Shown piece by piece: positions 25,526-33,280 of a stretch of DNA of 64,000 bases; positions within the stretch are counted from its first letter, which is position 1; each line of letters starts with the position of its first letter. A program made the translations under genes and the position numbers. The stretch is taken from NCBI RefSeq assembly GCF_004362215.1, contig NZ_SNWR01000001.1:2544001-2608000 (forward strand). The letters run 5' to 3'. The DNA comes from Paractinoplanes brasiliensis (GTDB lineage: Bacteria; Actinomycetota; Actinomycetes; Mycobacteriales; Micromonosporaceae). The notes below the pieces were generated by a model. It was not told where the DNA came from. It saw only the letters and a list, made by a program, of their open reading frames with translations, and made no database searches.

Positions 25526-26884
25526 CTACACGAAGGCGTGCCGCTGCCAGGGGTTGAGAACCTCGAACTGCCCGGCCACGGCCAGCAGCAGCGCCTCGGA
25601 GTCGGGCGGGCCGACGAACTGCACGGCCAGGGGCAGGCCGTCCGGGCGCAGGCCGACCGGCACCACGATCGCCGGCAGGCCCGCGACGTTCCACGGGCCC
25701 GCGAACGGGGCGTACTTCATGCTCACCGACATGTTGTGCCGCCACGACCCGCCCGCGTGCCCGTCGGCGAGCGGGGGCGCCGAGGCCAGCGCGGGCATGA
25801 GCAGCAGGTCGATCGAGTTGTCGGCGAAGAACTGGATAGACGCCTCGCGGAACGCGTCGCGCTGCGACTGCCGGACCAGGCCGCTGCGCAGCGCCCACTT
25901 GCCCAGGCGGATGTGCTGCCGGGTGCGCGGCTGCAGGTCGGCCAGGTGATAGTGCTCGGCCTCGCGATACGCCGACGCGAACCAGGTGGCCAGGGTGCCC
26001 AGCCCCAGCGCCGGCGGGTACTTCGGGTCGGCCGTACGGGTGTCGTGGCCCGCCTGCACCAGCAGCTTGGCCGCCGAGCTCACCGCGCTCATGTTGGGCT
26101 CGTCGGCGCGTACGCCGGGAAGGGGTGACCGGGTCGAGACACCGACCCGCAGCCGGCTCGGCTGCACCAGCTTGATCGGATCGCGGCCGGCCAGCACCGA
26201 GAAGCCCAGCGCCGCGTCCGCCACCGTGGTCGTGAGCACGCCGTGCTCGACCAGGCCGTACCAGTTGGTCAGGCCCAGCTCGGGCGGGACCACGCCGCGG
26301 CCGGGTTTGAGGCCGACCAGCCCGCAGCAGGCGGCCGGGATGCGGATCGAGCCGAGCCCGTCGTTGCAGTGGGCGATCGGCACCAGTCCGGCGGCCACGG
26401 CGGCGGCCGCACCCCCGGAGGAGCCGCCCGGGGTGCGGTCGCGGTCCCACGGGTTACGGGTCGGCGCGTCGGAGGCGTCGGTGACCGCCCACAGCCCCAT
26501 CTCGGGCATGCGGGTCGTTCCTACGACCACCGCCCCGGCCCCGCGCAGACGGCGGACGACCTCGTGATCCTCCTCCGCCACGCCGGTGCGTGCCGCCGCC
26601 GACCCGTTCCAGGTCGGCAACCCGGCGACCGGCGTGTTCTCCTTCACCGCCACCGGCACGCCCGCGAGCGGCAGGTTCGACAGGTCTTCCTGGTCGTCGA
26701 CCTTCTCGGCCTCGGTGATCGCCTCGCCGGCCCGGATCACCCGGAACGCGTCCAGCGACGGGTCGGTGATGGCGATCTGTTCCAGGTGGTCGGCGACGAC
26801 CTGGGTGGCGGTGATGTCGCCGCGCCGCACCGCGCGCGAGATCTGCTTGGCGGTGGCGCCGACCCAGGTCGTCCCGTCCGTCAT
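25526..26884 (-). CDS. Amidase signature enzyme
   Basis: A 452-residue amidase-family hydrolase. The catalytic Lys is in GVPVAVKENTPVAG, the cis-Ser in PGGSSGGAAAAVAAG and the nucleophile Ser in GLGSIRIPAACCGLVGLKP, giving the Ser-cisSer-Lys triad. Compared with GatA the usual SDTGGSIR reads NDGLGSIR, still with the nucleophile. There are no gatB or gatC genes nearby, so a stand-alone amide or carbamate hydrolase is more likely than the tRNA amidotransferase. Substrate unknown. It stands between metB and ilvA on the same strand with short gaps (15 bp on each side), so these three could share a transcript. Confidence 0.9.
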   Translation of the reverse strand: MTDGTTWVGATAKQISRAVRRGDITATQVVADHLEQIAITDPSLDAFRVIRAGEAITEAEKVDDQEDLSNLPLAGVPVAVKENTPVAGLPTWNGSAAARTGVAEEDHEVVRRLRGAGAVVVGTTRMPEMGLWAVTDASDAPTRNPWDRDRTPGGSSGGAAAAVAAGLVPIAHCNDGLGSIRIPAACCGLVGLKPGRGVVPPELGLTNWYGLVEHGVLTTTVADAALGFSVLAGRDPIKLVQPSRLRVGVSTRSPLPGVRADEPNMSAVSSAAKLLVQAGHDTRTADPKYPPALGLGTLATWFASAYREAEHYHLADLQPRTRQHIRLGKWALRSGLVRQSQRDAFREASIQFFADNSIDLLLMPALASAPPLADGHAGGSWRHNMSVSMKYAPFAGPWNVAGLPAIVVPVGLRPDGLPLAVQFVGPPDSEALLLAVAGQFEVLNPWQRHAFV

Positions 26885-26899
26885 TTCGTGCTCCGTAGC

Positions 26900-28051
26900 T
26901 CAGCCGAGTGCCTGCTCCAGGTCCGCGAGCAGATCGTCAACGGTTTCGATGCCGACAGACAGTCGCACGAGATCGGCGGGGACTTCAAGCGCGGAGCCCG
27001 CAGCGGACAGGTGTGTCATCTGCCCGGGGTGCTCGATCAGCGATTCGATGCCGCCCAGCGACTCCGCGAGCACGAAGAGCTTTGTCCGGTTGCAGATCTC
27101 GACGGCCTTTTCCATGCCCCCGTTCGCCCGGAACGACACCATCCCGCCGAATCGCTGCATCTGCTTGGCCGCGACCTCGTGCCCGGGGTGCGAATCGAGA
27201 CCGGGATAAAGGACGTCGGACACGGCCCGGTGCTCGCGAAGATAAGAGACGATGCGCTCGGCGTTGTCACAGTGCCTTTCCATCCGTACGCCCAAGGTCT
27301 TGACGCCCCGCAGGGTGAGCCACGCGTCGAAAGGACCGTTGACCGCGCCCATCGCGTTCTGGTGGAAGGCCAGCGTGTCGCCGAGCTCGTCGGACGCCGC
27401 GACCAGGGCCCCGCCGACCACATCGGAGTGACCGCCCAGGTATTTGGTGGTCGAGTGCACGACCACGTCGGCCCCCAGCGCGAGCGGCTGCTGCAGGTAG
27501 GGCGAGGCGAACGTGTTGTCCACCACCAGCAGCGCGTCGTACTCGTGGGCCAGCCCGCCCAGCGCCGCGATGTCGGCGATGTTGAGCAGCGGGTTCGTCG
27601 GCGTCTCGGCCCAGATCATCTTCGTCACGCCGGGCCGGAACGCGGCGCGCACCTGGTCGAGGTCGTCGAGGGGCACTGCCGTCCACGACAGCCCCCAGTT
27701 CTCGGCCACCTTGGCGAAAAGGCGATAAGTTCCCCCGTACGCGTCCCCGGGGATCACCACGTGGTCGCCCGGACGGCAGACGGCTCGGAGCAGCGTGTCC
27801 TCGGCGGCCAGACCGCTCGCGAAGGCCAGGCCACGGCGGCCGCCCTCGATCGCGGCCAGGCATTCCTGCAGCGCGTCGCGGGTGGGGTTGCCGGAGCGGC
27901 TGTATTCGTAACCCAGCCGGGGCGCGCCGACGGCGTCCTGGGCGTACGTGCTCGTCTGATAGATCGGTGGCACGACCGCGCCGGTCCGGGGGTCCGGATC
28001 CTGGCCGGCGTGGATGGCAAGGGTGTCGAACCCGTAGTCGTAAGCCGTCAT
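26900..28051 (-). CDS. metB: Cystathionine gamma-synthase (or gamma-lyase)
   Basis: A 383-residue Cys/Met metabolism PLP enzyme. The PLP lysine is in VVHSTTKYLGGHSDVVGGA, with the family stretches YSRSGNPTRDALQECLAAIEGG and ETPTNPLLNI. Sequence alone does not cleanly separate synthase from gamma-lyase; actinobacterial members of this length often show both activities. Cystathionine beta-synthase is encoded 11.7 kb away, so the pair could run reverse transsulfuration. The ATG has no ribosome site, but TAGCCT lies eight bases upstream, indicating a leaderless mRNA. The HIT gene diverges from it with only 24 bp between. Confidence 0.9.
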   Translation of the reverse strand: MTAYDYGFDTLAIHAGQDPDPRTGAVVPPIYQTSTYAQDAVGAPRLGYEYSRSGNPTRDALQECLAAIEGGRRGLAFASGLAAEDTLLRAVCRPGDHVVIPGDAYGGTYRLFAKVAENWGLSWTAVPLDDLDQVRAAFRPGVTKMIWAETPTNPLLNIADIAALGGLAHEYDALLVVDNTFASPYLQQPLALGADVVVHSTTKYLGGHSDVVGGALVAASDELGDTLAFHQNAMGAVNGPFDAWLTLRGVKTLGVRMERHCDNAERIVSYLREHRAVSDVLYPGLDSHPGHEVAAKQMQRFGGMVSFRANGGMEKAVEICNRTKLFVLAESLGGIESLIEHPGQMTHLSAAGSALEVPADLVRLSVGIETVDDLLADLEQALG

Positions 28052-28059
28052 GTTGCGCA

Positions 28060-28069
28060 AGGCTAGTCT
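28060..28069. promoter_or_regulatory. Overlapping divergent -10 elements (metB / HIT gene)
   Basis: The ten bases AGGCTAGTCT hold TAGTCT on the plus strand (28064-28069, six bases before the HIT GTG) and TAGCCT on the minus strand (28065-28060, eight bases before the metB ATG). Both fit the TANNNT rule, and they share the central TA. Neither gene has a ribosome site, so both transcripts would be leaderless, and RNA polymerase could not occupy both sites at once. Confidence 0.6.
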
Positions 28070-28075
28070 CGCCAG

Positions 28076-28489
28076 GTGGCATCGTGCGTGTTCTGCGACA
28101 TCGTGGCGGGATCGGTGCCCGCCTTCAAGGTCATCGACTCGCCCGACGGCGTGGGGTTCCTCGACGTGCGGCCCGTGTTCAAGGGGCACGTGCTGGTCGT
28201 GCCCCGGGCCCACGTGGTGACCCTGCCTTCATTGCCCCTTACCGATCTGCCCGGATATTTCAACCTCGTGCAGCGGGTCACGGCGGCGGTTCCCGAAGCT
28301 TTGGGGGCGCAGGGGACATTTGTGGCGAACAACAACATCGTCTCGCAGTCGGTGGCCCACCTGCATTTCCACGTGGTGCCGCGGACAAAAGGTGACGGTT
28401 TGCGCGGTTTCTTCTGGCCCCGGCACAAGTACGCGAGCGACGACGAGGCCCGGGACTACGCGAGCCGCATCGCCGCGAAACTCGGGTAA
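28076..28489 (+). CDS. HIT family nucleotide hydrolase/transferase
   Basis: A 137-residue histidine-triad protein. It begins with the zinc-type CVFCDIVAG motif and has VFKGHVLVVPRAHV and the HLHFHVVPR triad, in which the central His forms the nucleotidyl intermediate. Members hydrolyse AMP-lysine-like or dinucleoside polyphosphate substrates; the exact one is not readable. GTG start, probably leaderless. Normal length for the HINT/Fhit-like group. Confidence 0.92.
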   Translation: MASCVFCDIVAGSVPAFKVIDSPDGVGFLDVRPVFKGHVLVVPRAHVVTLPSLPLTDLPGYFNLVQRVTAAVPEALGAQGTFVANNNIVSQSVAHLHFHVVPRTKGDGLRGFFWPRHKYASDDEARDYASRIAAKLG

Positions 28490-28536
28490 GGATCAGGCCG
28501 TCCCCGGTGTTACATCACCGGATGAAGGGAGTGACC

Positions 28537-29196
28537 GTGTTCCTGCGGCACAAGAAGCTCGAGCTGATTACCCCCGACCAGGCCCTGCCCGGCCGGCTCC
28601 TGGAGATGCCGGTCGCCGCCGAGCACACCGTTCTCGGCACCCCGCTGAAGGGCCCGTGGCCGGCCGGCCTCGAGGTCGCCGTGTTCGGGATGGGCTGTTT
28701 CTGGGGCGCCGAGCGGATCTTCTGGCAGCTGCCGGGTGTCTACTCGACCTCGGTCGGCTACGCCGGCGGGTTCACCAGGAACCCGACGTACGAGGAGACC
28801 TGCTCCGGCGCGACCGGCCACGCCGAGGTGGTCCAGGTCGTCTACGACCCCACCAAGATCCAGTACGAGGACCTGCTGAAGGCCTTCTGGGAGAACCACG
28901 ACCCGACCCAGGGCATGCGCCAGGGCAACGACGTCGGCACCCAGTACCGCTCCGCGATCTACACGACCACGGACGCGCAGGCCGCCACCGCCGAGGCCAG
29001 CTTGGAGGCGTTCCAGCCGGTGGTCACCAAGGCCGGCCACGGCCCCATCACCACCGAGATCCGGCCGCTCGGCACGTACTACTACGCCGAGGACTACCAC
29101 CAGCAGTACCTGTCCGACGCCAAGAACCCGTACGGCTACTGCAACCACGGCCCCAACGGCATGACCTGCCCGGTCGGGGTCGCCCGCACCAACTGA
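28537..29196 (+). CDS. msrA: Peptide methionine sulfoxide reductase MsrA
   Basis: A 219-residue MsrA that reduces methionine-S-sulfoxide in proteins. The catalytic Cys is in FGMGCFWGAERIFWQ, with GYAGGFTRNPTYEE and HDPTQGMRQGNDVGTQYRS typical of the family. Two resolving cysteines occur in the C-terminal YCNHGPNGMTCPVG, giving the three-Cys mechanism recycled by thioredoxin or mycothiol. The GTG start was chosen because GGGAG lies seven bases upstream; a longer frame from 28507 has no such site. Confidence 0.95.
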   Translation: MFLRHKKLELITPDQALPGRLLEMPVAAEHTVLGTPLKGPWPAGLEVAVFGMGCFWGAERIFWQLPGVYSTSVGYAGGFTRNPTYEETCSGATGHAEVVQVVYDPTKIQYEDLLKAFWENHDPTQGMRQGNDVGTQYRSAIYTTTDAQAATAEASLEAFQPVVTKAGHGPITTEIRPLGTYYYAEDYHQQYLSDAKNPYGYCNHGPNGMTCPVGVARTN

Positions 29197-29240
29197 CGCA
29201 CGTGCGAGAATGGCGGTGACCGACCGACCGGAGGTGAAGG

Positions 29241-29441
29241 ATGTCCAGCAACGCTGAACCGATGCCCGCGTGGCCCCCGGCTGCCGAGCACGTGCCGGCC
29301 GCGGAACTGGCCCGTCGCCAGGGTGTTCAGCCGGTCGCCGCCATCGATGACCTCGCCCGGCCCGAGTTGTTCCAGTCGGACGACGAGTTGGACGAGTTCC
29401 TCACCGACCTGTATGCCTCTCGGCGGGCGGGGCTCGCTTGA
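29241..29441 (+). CDS. Antitoxin of a PIN-domain toxin-antitoxin pair
   Basis: A 66-residue acidic protein with GGAGGTGAAGG just before the ATG. The C-terminal half, DDLARPELFQSDDELDEFLTDLYASR, matches the short antitoxins seen next to PIN toxins in actinobacteria, where an acidic helix wraps the toxin. No obvious DNA-binding fold is visible, only a possible weak helix in AAELARRQG. It overlaps the toxin start by four bases, so the pair is coupled. Confidence 0.75.
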   Translation: MSSNAEPMPAWPPAAEHVPAAELARRQGVQPVAAIDDLARPELFQSDDELDEFLTDLYASRRAGLA

Positions 29442-29842
29442 GCCTGGTCGTCCTGGACACCGACGTCGCGTCGGCCATCCTGCGCGGCAGGTTGCACGAC
29501 CGGCTCAGGGCCCGGCTAGCCGGTAAGACCTTGTGCATCACGTTCGTCACTCTTGGCGAACTGACCAAGTGGACCGTTTTGCGCAGCTGGGGCCCGAGAA
29601 AGCTGGCAGACCTGGCGGATTGGCGCTCCAACGTCGTGGTCTTGCCGTTCGACGAGGCGGTCGCGACCACTTGGGGTCATCTGCAGGCACGCGCACAGCA
29701 CCGTGGGCGCCCCCGTCCCATGAACGATTCGTGGATCGCGGCCTGCTGCCTGGTGGACCGGCTGCCCTTGGCAACGTTCAACGGCAAGGATTTCGCCGAC
29801 TTCGCCGAGTACGACGGCCTGCGCCTCTTCGACGTGTCCTAG
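29438..29842 (+). CDS. VapC-like PIN-domain toxin
   Basis: A 134-residue PIN-domain ribonuclease. The acidic active-site residues are in place: Asp in LVVLDTDVAS, Glu in TLGELTKW, Asp in MNDSWIAA and Asp in GKDFADF. The start is TTG, overlapping the antitoxin TGA as TTGA, which will keep toxin translation tied to antitoxin translation. RNA target unknown. The pair sits in a stretch of short unrelated genes and could have been acquired. Confidence 0.88.
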   Translation: MSLVVLDTDVASAILRGRLHDRLRARLAGKTLCITFVTLGELTKWTVLRSWGPRKLADLADWRSNVVVLPFDEAVATTWGHLQARAQHRGRPRPMNDSWIAACCLVDRLPLATFNGKDFADFAEYDGLRLFDVS

Positions 29843-29978
29843 GCAACCGTCCCGATTCGGGCCGTGCAATCGCGGCAACCGCCGGGGGTGGTTTTCATGC
29901 CTGGGGGTGGAAAAGATCGACATGTCCCGACATCGTCCGCACACTGGGGATCGACAGCGGTACAGCGGGAGGTGTGAC

Positions 29979-30308
29979 GTGCGGACCTTTTACAACGACG
30001 ACGAGCGCCAGGCCTGGAACCTCGCGGAGTCGCTCACCGAGCAGGCCGAGGAGTCGATGCGGGAGGCCGAGGAGGCCCTCGAGACGTGGAAGACCGGCAA
30101 GGAGATGAACCGGCTGCGCTGCATCCGTAAGGGCATCAGCGAGTCGGACGCGGAGATCCGCTGGTCGGCGTCGACGAATGCGAAGAACGCGATCACCAAC
30201 AACGGTTTCTACGTCGGGCTGGCGACCATGTATTACGGCGCGGCCGCCGCCAATTACACCCGGGCGCTCTATCTGCGCAGCCTGGGCGGCCGGCCGATGG
30301 CGGCCTAA
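29979..30308 (+). CDS. Small helical protein of unknown function
   Basis: A 109-residue protein with GGGAGG upstream of the GTG start (VRTFYNDDERQAWNLAESL). The first 60 residues form a charged amphipathic helix (EQAEESMREAEEALETWKTG), then IRWSASTNAKNAITNNGFYVGLATMYYGAAAANYTRALYL, a Tyr/Ala-rich helix. No signal or membrane segment. I do not recognise the family. It may be a phage- or plasmid-like protein, and it ends four bases past the stop of the convergent small gene. Confidence 0.6.
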   Translation: MRTFYNDDERQAWNLAESLTEQAEESMREAEEALETWKTGKEMNRLRCIRKGISESDAEIRWSASTNAKNAITNNGFYVGLATMYYGAAAANYTRALYLRSLGGRPMAA

Positions 30309-30472
30309 CTGCCCTCTTCGTCGGCCGTCGCGGCCTGCGCGGACTGCGGGCGGGGCTGCGGGTCGGCCGGCGCCGCCGAGGCGGGATTGGCCAGGGCCAG
30401 GCCCAGCACGGCGCCGGCGCTGATCAGACCGAGGCCGGCCAGCGAAACCGGGCGGCGTTCGGACTTGTCCAT
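30305..30472 (-). CDS. Small membrane or exported protein
   Basis: A 55-residue protein from an ATG with GGAGGT five bases upstream. A basic start (MDKSERRP) is followed by one hydrophobic helix (LAGLGLISAGAVLGLALA) ending in NPASAAPA, which resembles a signal peptidase site, then a Pro/Gln/Ala tail. It may be secreted as a short peptide or stay anchored. Function unknown. Confidence 0.55.
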   Translation of the reverse strand: MDKSERRPVSLAGLGLISAGAVLGLALANPASAAPADPQPRPQSAQAATADEEGS

Positions 30473-30590
30473 GCGTACCTCCATCGCGGGATGGCTTCCC
30501 ACGGTGACAGCGCTTCCTGTGACGCCCCTGTGCAGAACCTGCCAAAGACTTGGTCTGTGTCAGGGTCATCCGTTCGGGCACTATTAACCG

Positions 30591-32003
30591 ATGGAGATCG
30601 CCAGCGAGACAGAGCGTAAATACGACGTGGCCGCCGAGTTTCAGCTGCCCGATCTCGCCGGCCGGGCGGGGATCAGCAGCACCGACGGCGCGCAGACCCA
30701 CGAGCTCGACGCCACGTACTTCGACACCGACGATCTGGCGCTGATGAAGAACCGGCGGACGCTGCGGCGCCGTACGGGCGGAGAGGACGCCGGCTGGCAC
30801 CTCAAGACCCCGGGTGACGGCGGCAGTCGTACGGAACACCGGATGCCCCTCGACGGTGAGCTGGTCCCGGCCCAGCTCACCGGCCTGGTCCGCGCGATCA
30901 TCAGGCGGGAGCCGCTCAAGCCGGTCGCGCGCCTGCGCACCCACCGGGTCGAGACGCCGTTGCGCGACGCCGCCGGCAACACGCTGGCCCTCATCGCCCA
31001 GGACCAGGTGATCGCCGAGCGCGACGGGCGTGAGCAGCGCTGGCAGGAGGTCGAGGTCGAGCTCGTCGAGGGCGGCCCGAAACTGCTCGCCGCGATCGAG
31101 AAGCTGCTGCTCAAGGCCGGCGCCACGCCCGCGTCGGGGCCCTCCAAGGTCGCTCGCGCCTTCGGCAACCCGCCCCCTGCCGCGCCGGCGCCCACCCCGC
31201 AGAACCCCGTTCTCCGGTACGTCCGGGACCAGCGCGACGCGATCACCGGGTTCGACCCGGGGGTGCGGCAGGGTGATCCGGAAGCGGTGCACAAGATGCG
31301 CGTCGGCACGCGACGTCTGCGCAGCACCCTGAAGACGTTCAAGCGTTCCTTCCCGGAGGCGGCCGACCTGAACGGCGAGCTGAAGTGGCTGGCCGACCTG
31401 CTGGGCCAGGTACGCGACGGTCAGGTGCAGGAGGCCAAGCTGCTCGCCGGGCTCGACGACGCCGGGCCGCAGTTCGTGCCGGTGGCCGCCCGGATCCGCG
31501 AGCACCTGGACAGGCAGGTGGCCGACGGCCGGGCCGCGCTCGACGACGCGCTGGAGAGCGAGCGCTATCTGACCCTGCTCGACCGCATCGACCAGCTGGC
31601 CCGGCAGACCACCGCCGAGAAGGACCCGATCAACCGGGCCCGTAAGAGCCTGGCCAAGGCCGACGGGCTGCTCGACGAGGCGCTGGCCCACGGCGAGGAC
31701 CACGAGCTGCACGACGCCCGCAAGGCCTACAAGCGGGCCCGGTACGCCGTCGAGGTGTTCGAGCCGCAGGCCGGCAAGCCCGCCAAGCGGCTGGTCAAGG
31801 CGCTGACCACCCTGCAGGACGGGCTCGGCGCGCATCAGGACTCGGTGGTCGCCCGCGAGCTGCTGCTCGAGCTCGGCGAGGACAGCTTCTGGTTCGGCGT
31901 CCTGTGGGCCCGGCAGGAGCAGGTCGGCCGGGACACGTACGCGGAACTGCCCCCGGTGGTGAAGAAGTCGCGCAAGACGAAACTTCGCCGGTGGTTGGCC
32001 TGA
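30591..32003 (+). CDS. CYTH and CHAD domain-containing protein
   Basis: A 470-residue two-domain protein. The N-terminal CYTH tunnel domain has the ExExK motif in SETERKYDV and basic strands (LRRRTGG, WHLKTPGD) that bind triphosphate-type ligands. The C-terminal CHAD domain has EAVHKMRVGTRRLRSTLKTF and HDARKAYKRARYAVEVFEP, basic helices known to bind polyphosphate granules. Together with the PPK2 gene 30 bp downstream on the same strand this makes a polyphosphate module. Whether the CYTH part is a triphosphatase or only a binder is open. Confidence 0.93.
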   Translation: MEIASETERKYDVAAEFQLPDLAGRAGISSTDGAQTHELDATYFDTDDLALMKNRRTLRRRTGGEDAGWHLKTPGDGGSRTEHRMPLDGELVPAQLTGLVRAIIRREPLKPVARLRTHRVETPLRDAAGNTLALIAQDQVIAERDGREQRWQEVEVELVEGGPKLLAAIEKLLLKAGATPASGPSKVARAFGNPPPAAPAPTPQNPVLRYVRDQRDAITGFDPGVRQGDPEAVHKMRVGTRRLRSTLKTFKRSFPEAADLNGELKWLADLLGQVRDGQVQEAKLLAGLDDAGPQFVPVAARIREHLDRQVADGRAALDDALESERYLTLLDRIDQLARQTTAEKDPINRARKSLAKADGLLDEALAHGEDHELHDARKAYKRARYAVEVFEPQAGKPAKRLVKALTTLQDGLGAHQDSVVARELLLELGEDSFWFGVLWARQEQVGRDTYAELPPVVKKSRKTKLRRWLA

Positions 32004-32033
32004 TTGTCACCCGGCGCGGGTATGTAGTCCGGC

Positions 32034-32999
32034 ATGCAGGCGGAGGCAGAGCAGAACGGTCACGTCGAGGACACCGATTCCACGACCGAGCCGTATTCGG
32101 GACCGGTCGCCGAACTGGGTGGATACCGGGTCGCGGACGATGACGACGACGACCCGGTGCTGCTCAACGCCGACGGCTCGCCGGTCGACACGTGGCGCGA
32201 GGACTACCCGTACGACGAACGCATGCCCCGGCAGGAGTACGACCACCACAAGCGGCTGCTGCAGATCGAGTTGCTGAAGCTGCAGAACTGGTGCAAGAGC
32301 ACCGGTGAGCGCCTGGTGATCCTCTTCGAGGGGCGCGACGCGGCCGGCAAGGGCGGCACGATCAAGCGCTTCATGGAGCATCTGAACCCGCGCGGCTCGA
32401 AGGTCGTGGCGCTGGAGAAACCGAGCGAGCGGGAAAGCACGCAGTGGTATTTCCAGCGCTACATCAGCCACCTGCCGGCCGCCGGTGAGATCGTGCTGTT
32501 CGACCGGTCCTGGTACAACCGGGCCGGCGTCGAGCGGGTGATGGGCTACTGCACCCGCCAGGAATACCTCGAGTTCATGCGGCAGGCCCCCGAGCTGGAG
32601 CGCATGCTCGTACGCTCCGGCATCAACCTGGTCAAGTTCTGGTTCTCGGTGACCCAGGGCGAGCAGCGCACCCGCTTCGCCATTCGCCAGGTCGACCCCG
32701 TACGGCAATGGAAGCTCTCCCCCAACGACCTCGCGTCGCTCGACAAGTGGGGCGACTACACCGAGGCCAAGGAGGCGATGTTCTTCTACACCGACACCGC
32801 CGACGCGCCGTGGACCGTGGTGAAGAGCAACGACAAGAAACGCGCGCGGCTCGAGGCGATGCGGCACGTGCTCAACCGCTTCGACTACGACAACAAGGAC
32901 GAGAGCGTCGTCGGCAGGCCCGACCCGCTGATCGTCGGCCCGGCGGCACTGGCCGTCGAGGGCACCGAGATGTCGCCGCGCGTATTCCCGCGTCTGTAG
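32034..32999 (+). CDS. ppk2: Polyphosphate kinase 2
   Basis: A 321-residue PPK2-family kinase. Walker A is FEGRDAAGKGGTIKRF, Walker B is VLFDRSWYNRAGVERVMGY, and the lid carries basic residues (RTRFAIRQVDPVRQWKLSPND). The single-domain length fits class I PPK2, which mainly makes nucleoside triphosphates from diphosphates using polyphosphate. The first 70 residues are acidic and low in complexity (DDDDDD). It is in line with the CYTH-CHAD gene and probably co-transcribed with it. Confidence 0.95.
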   Translation: MQAEAEQNGHVEDTDSTTEPYSGPVAELGGYRVADDDDDDPVLLNADGSPVDTWREDYPYDERMPRQEYDHHKRLLQIELLKLQNWCKSTGERLVILFEGRDAAGKGGTIKRFMEHLNPRGSKVVALEKPSERESTQWYFQRYISHLPAAGEIVLFDRSWYNRAGVERVMGYCTRQEYLEFMRQAPELERMLVRSGINLVKFWFSVTQGEQRTRFAIRQVDPVRQWKLSPNDLASLDKWGDYTEAKEAMFFYTDTADAPWTVVKSNDKKRARLEAMRHVLNRFDYDNKDESVVGRPDPLIVGPAALAVEGTEMSPRVFPRL

Positions 33000-33074
33000 T
33001 GATTCAAAATTCCTTGGCGGCTCGGCCTTCGCGTAGTTAACGTAGCCGTACACGTGAAGGGAGGTGGTCCGAAG

Positions 33075-33113
33075 TTGTATAGCAACGGGACTCGTGAGGT
33101 GGCTGTCCGCTAG
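33075..33113 (+). CDS. 12-codon small ORF in the rnz leader
   Basis: The frame LYSNGTREVAVR starts at TTG seven bases after a near-perfect ribosome site (GGGAGGTGG). It is followed directly by a hairpin (GCTGTC-CTC-GACAGC). Codons GAG-GTG-GCT cover bases 33098-33104, which are exactly complementary to 33182-33188. Translation would therefore open or close that pairing. It looks like a leader peptide for regulation of rnz. Confidence 0.45.
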   Translation: MYSNGTREVAVR

Positions 33114-33255
33114 CCGCTGTCCTCGACAGCTTCGTAGTACTACGTCGAGACCGTGTGGCAGCGGTGCGGCGAATTCAAGGTAGCCACCCGACCCCTGGGG
33201 ATCCGGCCTTGTCCGACCGGACCGTGCATGCGTGTGCGGAAGTCCCCAGGGGTCG
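33098..33255 (+). ncRNA. Structured leader upstream of rnz (cis-regulatory RNA candidate)
   Basis: This stretch contains several self-complementary blocks: GGTGGCT (33098) with AGCCACC (33182), hairpin 33116-33130, palindrome CGTAGTACTACG (33133-33144), CCGCT (33114) with AGCGG (33160) as an alternative to the hairpin, and 13-bp arms CGACCCCTGGGGA (33189) with TCCCCAGGGGTCG (33243). The last stem ends 25 bases before the rnz start. Such density of pairings is not seen elsewhere between genes here. I do not match it to a named Rfam family. Confidence 0.5.
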
Positions 33256-33280
33256 CTTCATTTCCGCCGGGGGTGCTCCA

